Shown: in pieces, positions 12,519-15,238 of the stretch
Layout of the letters: each line of letters opens with the position of its first letter
How positions within the stretch are numbered: the first letter of the stretch is position 1
Assembly: GCA_038223055.1 (NCBI GenBank)
Contig: JBBRHF010000100.1
Location: 1-15,238 of the forward strand
Length of the DNA stretch: 15,238 nt
Origin: JBBRHF01 sp038223055
Lineage (GTDB): Bacteria > Actinomycetota > Actinomycetes > JACCUZ01
Reading direction: 5' to 3'
The notes under the pieces: model-generated
Database searches by the model: none
Told to the model about the DNA's origin: nothing
Seen by the model: only the letters and a program-made list of their open reading frames with translations
Made by a program: the position numbers and the translations under genes

Positions 12519-13471
12519 CCGCACCGCTGATGGGGTTCGGCCTGCCGGTCTCGGGCAGCTGGGCCACCGGGCCGAACATGGTGACGATCGCCCGCCGCGC
12601 CGAGGAGTTGGGCTACGCGTCGCTGTGGACCTTTCAGCGGCTGCTCGTCCCGGCCGAGGGCGGTCTGGGGGAGGTCTACCGGGCGGTCGCCGACCCGATC
12701 GTCGCTCTGGCCCACGTCGCGGCGGTGACCGAGCGTGTCCGGCTCGGGCTGGCCATCGTGAACGCCCCCTACTACGCCCCGATCGTGCTAGCCAAGGCGC
12801 TCACCACGCTCGACGAGGTCTCCCGCGGTCGCCTCGACGTGGGGCTTGGCCTGGGTTGGTCACAGGACGAGTTCGCCGCGGCGGGCGTGCCGTTTGAGCG
12901 GCGCGGCGCCCGGATGGAGGAGTTCGTGCGCTGCCTGCGGGCCATCTGGGCCGATGATGTGGTCACCTTCGCCGGCGAGTTCTACACCGTGCCGCCGTCA
13001 CGGGTCGACCCCAAGCCGGTTCAGCTTCCGCACCCTCCCCTGCTTCTCGGCGGCGGCGCGGATGCGGCCCTGCGCCGGATCGGCCGGGTCGCCGACGGCT
13101 GGATCACCGCCAGCAGGGAGGACCTGACCTCCGTCGGAACCTCCATCGCCACCATCAAGGACAGCGCGCGCGAATCGGGCCGCGACCCCGAGGGGCTGCG
13201 CATCGTCGTCCGAGGCGTCCTCGACCTGTCCGTCGACGCGGTCGACGGACAGGGACGCAAACCGCTGCGCGGCAACTCCGAACAGGTCCGGGCCGACCTC
13301 GCCCGGCTCGGCGCCGCGGGAGTGACTGAGGTGTTCCTCGACCTCAACTTCGACCCCGGCATCGGCTCACCCGAGGCCGACCCCGAGGCGTCGATGGAGC
13401 GCGCCCACGAGATCCTTGAGACCTTCGCCCCATCCGCGCAGGTCCCAACTCGCGGCTCTGCGGGTCGGTAG
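12515..13471 (+). CDS. LLM-class F420-dependent oxidoreductase
   Basis: A 318-aa luciferase-like (beta/alpha)8-barrel oxidoreductase. Family marks are MGFGLPVSGSWATG at the N-terminus, ARRAEELGYASLW (26-38), LGLAIVNAPYYAPIVLAKALTTLDEVSRGRLDVGLGLGW (77-115) and PPLLLGGGADAALRRIGRVADGW (174-196). Proteins of this shape in actinobacteria usually take coenzyme F420 rather than FMN; that is family knowledge, not read from a single residue. The GTG start overlaps the VOC stop by 4 bp. The gene is probably the last of a three-gene operon with the CBS and VOC genes and ends 54 bp before the convergent DUF429 gene. The substrate is unknown; monooxygenase, dehydrogenase or reductase activity are all possible. 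Confidence 0.88.
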   Translation: MTAPLMGFGLPVSGSWATGPNMVTIARRAEELGYASLWTFQRLLVPAEGGLGEVYRAVADPIVALAHVAAVTERVRLGLAIVNAPYYAPIVLAKALTTLDEVSRGRLDVGLGLGWSQDEFAAAGVPFERRGARMEEFVRCLRAIWADDVVTFAGEFYTVPPSRVDPKPVQLPHPPLLLGGGADAALRRIGRVADGWITASREDLTSVGTSIATIKDSARESGRDPEGLRIVVRGVLDLSVDAVDGQGRKPLRGNSEQVRADLARLGAAGVTEVFLDLNFDPGIGSPEADPEASMERAHEILETFAPSAQVPTRGSAGR

Positions 13472-13476
13472 CCCGC
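13460..13476 (+). terminator. Small hairpin across the LLM stop codon
   Basis: GCGGG (13460-13464) pairs with CCCGC (13472-13476) around a 7-nt loop that includes the TAG stop. It sits at the convergent junction with the DUF429 gene and could act for either strand. With 5 bp and no T tract it is only a weak candidate. The rest of the 54-nt junction shows nothing else. Confidence 0.2.
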
Positions 13477-13525
13477 CCGCGCACCCGTCGATTGCCGTCG
13501 ATCACGCAAGAGAGGTCTGGCGCCG

Positions 13526-14239
13526 TCAGCACCAGATCGCGGCTTCGAGGCCGTCGGCGAAGACCTCGGGCGGGTCCGGCATTGAGCAAGCTTGTCCGAT
13601 CGCGACCCGCCGGGCGCTCCATGCCACGGCCGCCGCGTCGAGCGCGTCGTCCACGCCGGCCACCGCACCGGCCCGACCCAGCTCGCCGACGACGTGCACC
13701 CCCGCCCCCGCGAGCAGCGCCCGCCGCCGCTCGGCGCCGGCCCACCGCGACTTCCGTACGACGAGGGGCGCGCCCGCCAGCCGCGCGAACACGACCTCAG
13801 GGTGAACCTCGACGACCCGCAGCGGCGCACCGCGGTTCCGGGCCGCGTCGCGGATCCACCGTTCGACCTCGAACAGCTTTACCCGCAAGCTGAACGCCTG
13901 GATCGAGACGCCCTCGCCGGTCGCGGCGCGGTGGCGGCGTACGGCCGTCGCATGGTCGGGCGCCTCCAGGGCAGCGCGGACCGGGGTGAGGAAGACCGAG
14001 GACCACAGCGGCCCGATCTCGGCCCGGGCCAGCACGTCGGCCGCTCGCCGCCCCGTGTCGGGTAGCCCGATGGGGATGTCGACGCCGACCACCGCGAGTC
14101 GCCCACCCCGCTCGGCGGTGTCGACCAGCTCCCCGATGGTCGGTGCGACGTGCGCCTCGAGCCGAGCATGCTCGTCCAAGACGATCCCCACCCAGCCGGC
14201 CTTGCAGGCGTCGACCCCGAGGACCCGGCCACTGGTCAT
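13526..14239 (-). CDS. DUF429 protein, predicted RNase H-like nuclease fold
   Basis: A 237-aa DUF429-family protein, predicted from its fold to be an RNase H-like nuclease; the biochemical role is unknown. Conserved acidic positions are D10 in VLGVDACKAGWVG, D54 in VVGVDIPIGLPD and the EVHPE motif (144-148), with SSVFLTPVRAAL (80-91) as the other family mark. The start ATG (14239-14237) overlaps the TGA of the helicase gene in an ATGA junction, so the two are co-translated from one mRNA. The reading frame is open for about 200 codons further upstream, but that extension is the antiphase reading of the helicase gene and carries no homology-like motif. The pairing with a nucleic-acid motor makes a nucleic-acid role plausible, as inference. 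Confidence 0.85.
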   Translation of the reverse strand: MTSGRVLGVDACKAGWVGIVLDEHARLEAHVAPTIGELVDTAERGGRLAVVGVDIPIGLPDTGRRAADVLARAEIGPLWSSVFLTPVRAALEAPDHATAVRRHRAATGEGVSIQAFSLRVKLFEVERWIRDAARNRGAPLRVVEVHPEVVFARLAGAPLVVRKSRWAGAERRRALLAGAGVHVVGELGRAGAVAGVDDALDAAAVAWSARRVAIGQACSMPDPPEVFADGLEAAIWC

Positions 14240-15238
14240 CCCTGCTCGCGCCGTTCCCCCGTGCTGCCAGCCGGGCCGAGTCCCTCCATCCCGGGCGGCA
14301 GGTCGGTGCTGTGCAGCACCCGCAGGCGCTGGGTGGGCCGGGTCAGCGCGACGTAGAGGTCGCTGGCCCCCCGCGGCGACGCGCGCAGGATGGCGTCGGG
14401 CTCGACCAGCACCACGGCGTCGAACTCCAGGCCTTTTGCCTCGGCCACCGTGAGCACGGCGACCGGCGAGTCGAGTGCCCAGCGGCCGGAACTGGCAAAG
14501 GCCTGCGGCAACGCCTCCTGCAGCGACCGGCGTAGGGCCGCGATGCCGCTCGTGCCAGAGATCCCGCTGGCGGCCGCGATGACGGCAAGGCGACCGCCGC
14601 CGAGCAGCGCCAGCTCGGCCCGGACGGCGTCGATGATCGCGTCGACGTCGCCAGGGTCGATGCGGGTGGCGGTGGGGGCCCAGTCGCCCTCGCGCACCGA
14701 CTGTGGCGTGACCGCGTCGATGCCCGCGGCGGCGAGCACACCGGCCGCGAGCGCCATGATGCTCGACGGCGTGCGGTAGTTGACCGTCAGCTGCTCGAGG
14801 CGCCACCGGCCCTCGACGTAGGGGTCCAAAACCTCGCTCCACGACCGGGCGCCGTGGGGCGCTCCGGTCTGCGCGATGTCACCGACGAGCGTCATCGACC
14901 GCAGCGGAGCGCGACGCATGAGCAGCCGCCACGTCATCGCGGACAGCTCCTGCGCCTCGTCGACGACCACGTGGCCGTAGGCCCAGCTGCGGTCGCGTTC
15001 GGCCCGCTCGGCGAGACTGAGCGACGGCCCGGCGTCGGCGAAGCGGGTGGCCAGCGTCTGCGCGCTCACGATGTCCCCGACGCCGCGGATCTCCAGCGCC
15101 CCTCGGGCATAGTCCAGCTCGTCGCGCCGCCGGCTTGCCTCCTCCTGGGCGGCCAGACGGGCGTGGGTGTCGTCCTCGCCGAGCAACTCGGCGGCTTCGT
15201 CGAGCAGCGGCACGTCCGAGGTCGTCCACGGCGTGCCC
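14236..15238 (-). CDS. HelD/HelR-like UvrD-type helicase/ATPase, C-terminal part
   Basis: The frame runs off the right edge of the window, so the N-terminus with Walker A is not visible; at least 333 residues remain. Superfamily-1 motifs in order (numbered from GTG 15213): II HVVVDEAQE (DEAQ 85-88), III TLVGDIAQTG, IV-type LEQLTVNYRTP, V EAKGLEFDAVVLVEP and VI DLYVALTRPTQRL. The wording of these motifs, especially VVVDEAQELSAMTWRLLMRRAP, matches the actinobacterial HelD/HelR group, which binds RNA polymerase and frees stalled or rifamycin-bound enzyme, rather than UvrD, PcrA or RecB. Whether it is HelD or HelR needs the missing N-terminus. GTG 15213 is internal, not a start. The stop overlaps the DUF429 start. 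Confidence 0.85.
   Translation of the reverse strand, partial: GTPWTTSDVPLLDEAAELLGEDDTHARLAAQEEASRRRDELDYARGALEIRGVGDIVSAQTLATRFADAGPSLSLAERAERDRSWAYGHVVVDEAQELSAMTWRLLMRRAPLRSMTLVGDIAQTGAPHGARSWSEVLDPYVEGRWRLEQLTVNYRTPSSIMALAAGVLAAAGIDAVTPQSVREGDWAPTATRIDPGDVDAIIDAVRAELALLGGGRLAVIAAASGISGTSGIAALRRSLQEALPQAFASSGRWALDSPVAVLTVAEAKGLEFDAVVLVEPDAILRASPRGASDLYVALTRPTQRLRVLHSTDLPPGMEGLGPAGSTGERREQG

Noticed and set aside
13526..14842. 438-codon minus-strand frame that would extend the DUF429 protein by 201 residues
   Set aside because: The extension overlaps the helicase gene out of phase and is Arg/Gly-rich without motifs; the ATG at 14239 with the ATGA overlap fits the family length.
1..15238. 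Defence system, prophage or biosynthetic cluster
   Set aside because: No gene in the window belongs to such a system; gene content, composition and spacing look uniform and chromosomal.

Overview
The window is a very GC-rich, densely coded stretch that reads as chromosomal DNA of an actinomycete. The grounds are the strong G/C bias at third codon positions, frequent GTG starts, several starts with a TAnnnT-type -10 box ending 6-7 nt before the start codon (leaderless pattern), an F420-type LLM oxidoreductase, a DUF3817 membrane protein, a HelD/HelR-like helicase and an HtrA/two-component cluster resembling mycobacterial MprAB-PepD. I cannot name the genus. I see no tRNA, rRNA, CRISPR array, insertion sequence, integrase or phage gene; the window looks like ordinary core genome with some unusual repeats and regulatory DNA.

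Layout. Positions 1-855: 3' part of a saccharopine-dehydrogenase-like oxidoreductase, then a LysE-family exporter (966-1628). Positions 1654-1737: a six-copy 14-bp tandem repeat carrying a ladder of start codons, running into an App1-type HAD phosphatase (1727-2848). An aldo/keto reductase follows (2874-3899). Positions 3930-8846 form an envelope-stress-type cluster: HtrA-like protease, OmpR-family response regulator, histidine kinase (start overlaps the regulator stop) and a secreted Met-rich DUF5666-like protein. The protease and secreted-protein genes are preceded by 11-bp-phased direct repeats of the same consensus, each ending 6 nt before a possible -10 box, so both are candidate targets of the regulator encoded between them. 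Positions 8930-10011: a DUF3817 membrane protein converges on and overlaps a SURF1 gene, which diverges from an acyl-CoA thioesterase II gene (10084-10941). Positions 11050-11451 encode a small unknown membrane-anchored protein. Positions 11541-13471 look like an operon of CBS-pair protein, VOC protein and LLM oxidoreductase. On the minus strand, 13526-15238 holds a HelD/HelR-like helicase (cut by the window end) whose stop overlaps the start of a DUF429 gene.

How the genes may work together. The kinase senses an envelope signal through its extracytoplasmic loop, and the regulator probably switches on the HtrA protease and the secreted DUF5666-like protein. SURF1 belongs to haem-copper oxidase assembly and the thioesterase to acyl-CoA turnover. 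The VOC and LLM proteins are translationally coupled and may act in one uncharacterised redox or catabolic step. The most unusual items are the start-codon ladder at 1654-1737, the shared phased repeats at 3930-3973 and 8077-8109, and three in-frame minisatellites in the cytoplasmic tails of the protease and the kinase.
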